A stretch of DNA of 6,303 nucleotides from Pseudonocardiales bacterium. Its GTDB lineage: Bacteria; Actinomycetota; Actinomycetes; Mycobacteriales; Pseudonocardiaceae. This document shows positions 4,763 through 6,303 of the stretch, piece after piece. Position 1 is the first letter of the stretch, and every line of letters begins with the position of its first letter. The DNA lies in assembly GCA_013695005.1 (NCBI GenBank), contig JACDBJ010000160.1, positions 1 through 6,303 on the forward strand, written 5' to 3'. The position numbers and the translations under genes were made by a program. The notes under the pieces were generated by a model that saw only the letters and a list, made by a program, of their open reading frames with translations, had not been told where the DNA came from and made no database searches.

Positions 4763-6234
4763 CTGCGCCCAGCCTCGGGGTCGCCGTGCGCGGCGTGCTC
4801 CGGCGTGCGATCGAGGTCTACCGGGACAGCCCGGAGGCCTCCCGCTGGCTGCAGCACCACGTGACCCGGTTCGACGAGCCGCTGCGGCTGGCGATCGCCG
4901 GGAAGGTGAAGGCGGGCAAGTCGACGTTGCTCAACGCGCTGGTCGGCGAGGAGATCGCCCCGACCGACGCAGGCGAGTGCACCCGGCTCGTCACCTGGTA
5001 CTCCAACGGGCACCGCCCCGGCGTGACGCTCTTTCCGACGCAGGGCGCGCCCCGGCAGCTGCGGATCCACCGTGAGGGGCAGGGCGCTCTGCAGATCGAT
5101 CTGGAGGGCACGCCGGTCGAGGCGGTGGATCGGCTGGTGGTCAGCTGGCCGTCGACCAGCCTGCGCGCCACCACGCTGATCGACACGCCCGGTATCGGTT
5201 CGCTGTCGTTGGAGACCTCCGAGCGCACGGCCATGTTCCTCACCCCGGAGGAGTCACCGACCGCCGCCGACGCGGTGCTTTACCTGATGCGCCACCTGCA
5301 CGGCACCGACGTGCGGTTCCTCGAGTCGTTCCACGACCAGGGGGTGGCCAAGGCGGCCCCGGTGAACACGATCGCGGTGCTGTCGCGAGCGGACGAGATC
5401 GGCGTCGGCCGGCTGGACGCCCTCACCTCGGCCGGACGCATCGCGGACCGCTACCGCCGCGACGAGAAGCTCCGCGGGCTGGCGCAGACCGTGATTGCGG
5501 TCGCCGGGCTGCTCGCCCACACCGGGCGCACCCTGCGGCAGGACGAGTACAAGGCCCTGACCACGTTGAACGCGCTGCCCAAGGCCGAGCTCGAGGGGAT
5601 GCTGCTCACCGCCGACCGGTTCGTCCGGCCGGACCAGCCGGTGGACCCGCCGACCGAGACCCGGCTGCGCCTGCTGGACCGCTTCGGGTTGTTCGGGGTG
5701 CGGCTGTCGATGCACCTGCTGCAGGAGGGCACCTCCGATCCTGCGGTGCTGGCGCAGCAGCTCGTCGAACGCAGCGGCCTGGACGAGCTTCGCAAGCTGC
5801 TCGCGGCCCAGTTCACCGAGCGCCGCGACCTGCTCAAGGCGCGGTCGGCGTTGCTCGCCGTGGAGCTGGTGCTGCGCCGCGAGCCTCGGCCGGCCGCCAG
5901 CCAGCTGGCGATGGAGGTGGAGCGGGTGCTCGCCGGCGCTCACGAGTTCGCCGAGCTGCGGCTGCTCACCGACCTCCGTACCCAGCACGTCAAGCTGCCC
6001 AAGGACGTCCAGGACGAGGCCGAACGGCTGCTCGGCGGTGACGGCGGCGCACCGGCCGCCCGGCTCGGGATGTCCGGGGAGACCGACCCGGCCCAGGTGC
6101 GCTCGGCCGCACTCGAGGCGCTGAGCCGCTGGCAGCGCAGGGCGGAGAGCCCGCTCTCGGGCCGCAACGTGGCCGACGCGGCGCGAGTGGTCGTCCGAAG
6201 CTGCGAAGGCATGCTGGCCGACCTGCCCCGCTAG
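4759..6234 (+). CDS. iniC: bacterial dynamin-family GTPase, IniC-like
   Basis: This gene encodes 491 residues from GTG 4759, nearly the length of mycobacterial IniC (about 493). GGAG at 4748-4751 lies 7 nt before the start, and the start overlaps the previous stop (GTGA), indicating translational coupling. The motifs are P-loop GKVKAGKS (48-55), the switch-I threonine T75 in ECTRLVTW, DTPG (142-145), and a base-recognition motif that reads SRAD (209-212) instead of the usual (N/T)KxD. The C-terminal half is helical and charged (for example residues 340-370). It contains no hydrophobic stretch like the one in the preceding gene, so any membrane contact probably depends on its partner. Paired dynamins encoded in tandem are common in bacteria and usually form mixed assemblies. 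The TAG stop lies exactly at the edge of an apparent insertion-sequence end, so the last few residues may have been altered. Confidence 0.88.
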   Translation: MTAPSLGVAVRGVLRRAIEVYRDSPEASRWLQHHVTRFDEPLRLAIAGKVKAGKSTLLNALVGEEIAPTDAGECTRLVTWYSNGHRPGVTLFPTQGAPRQLRIHREGQGALQIDLEGTPVEAVDRLVVSWPSTSLRATTLIDTPGIGSLSLETSERTAMFLTPEESPTAADAVLYLMRHLHGTDVRFLESFHDQGVAKAAPVNTIAVLSRADEIGVGRLDALTSAGRIADRYRRDEKLRGLAQTVIAVAGLLAHTGRTLRQDEYKALTTLNALPKAELEGMLLTADRFVRPDQPVDPPTETRLRLLDRFGLFGVRLSMHLLQEGTSDPAVLAQQLVERSGLDELRKLLAAQFTERRDLLKARSALLAVELVLRREPRPAASQLAMEVERVLAGAHEFAELRLLTDLRTQHVKLPKDVQDEAERLLGGDGGAPAARLGMSGETDPAQVRSAALEALSRWQRRAESPLSGRNVADAARVVVRSCEGMLADLPR

Positions 6235-6303
6235 GGCGTGTCCCGTGGATCTCGGTTGGCGGATGCGGTAGATCTTGTTTGTGCTTGATCGCCATGACCT
6301 GAC
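6235..6303 (+). mobile_element. probable left end of an IS5-type insertion sequence (partial)
   Basis: Directly after the stop codon, the sequence begins GGGCGTGTCCCGTGGATCT, which looks like the terminal inverted repeat of actinobacterial IS5-type elements. The CTAG/TA just before it is compatible with the short target duplications of that family. The stretch is more AT-rich than the genes and soon opens a transposase-like reading. The other end lies outside the window, so this is recognition by resemblance only. Confidence 0.45.
6281..6303 (+). CDS. possible start of an IS transposase (runs off right edge)
   Basis: From GTG 6281 the frame reads M-L-D-R-H-D-L-T before the window ends. Many IS5-family transposases begin with a short R-x-D/E-L-T-D-A-x-W head, and this fits. 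Only seven full codons are visible, so the call depends on the neighbouring inverted-repeat-like sequence. In the other forward frame ATG 6294 gives an immediate stop. Confidence 0.35.

Overview
The window is high-GC DNA with GTG starts, GC-ending codons and strong GGAGG-type ribosome binding sites, which points to an actinomycete. The gene content recalls the iniB-iniA-iniC cell-envelope stress locus of mycobacteria, so a Pseudonocardiales-like or related actinobacterium is my best guess. No marker in the window fixes the genus.

Layout: (1) 1-569, minus strand: the first 189 codons of an Hsp70/DnaK-family ATPase that runs off the left edge. (2) 570-904: a divergent regulatory region with a weak promoter for the Hsp70 gene and a better-supported promoter for the plus-strand gene. 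(3) 905-1594: a 229-residue acidic protein whose first 60 or so residues resemble the IniB N-terminal domain, closed by a strong hairpin terminator (1612-1649). (4) 1650-1921: a second regulatory region that shares a 9-mer, a -10-like hexamer and a further motif with the first. (5) 1922-2758: a 278-residue Gly/Asn/Asp/Ala-rich protein in the position of IniB. (6) A large hairpin at 2802-2846, then an IniA-like dynamin GTPase (2930-4762) overlapping by 4 nt an IniC-like dynamin GTPase (4759-6234). (7) 6235-6303: sequence that looks like the left end of an IS5-type insertion sequence and the first codons of its transposase, starting right after the IniC-like stop codon.

How the parts may work together (inference): the two dynamin GTPases are translationally coupled and probably act as a pair on the inner face of the membrane. 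IniA-like proteins bind and remodel membrane, and the partner lacks an obvious membrane segment. The two low-complexity proteins would be structural or scaffold partners, made from similar promoters as separate units, and the Hsp70-like ATPase reads divergently from the same regulatory region. The hairpin between the IniB-position gene and the dynamins could set their ratio. The most interesting features are the two different IniB-type proteins with look-alike promoters, the shared TCCC(C/G)TAA motif, and the repeat-rich, possibly beta-solenoid, protein.
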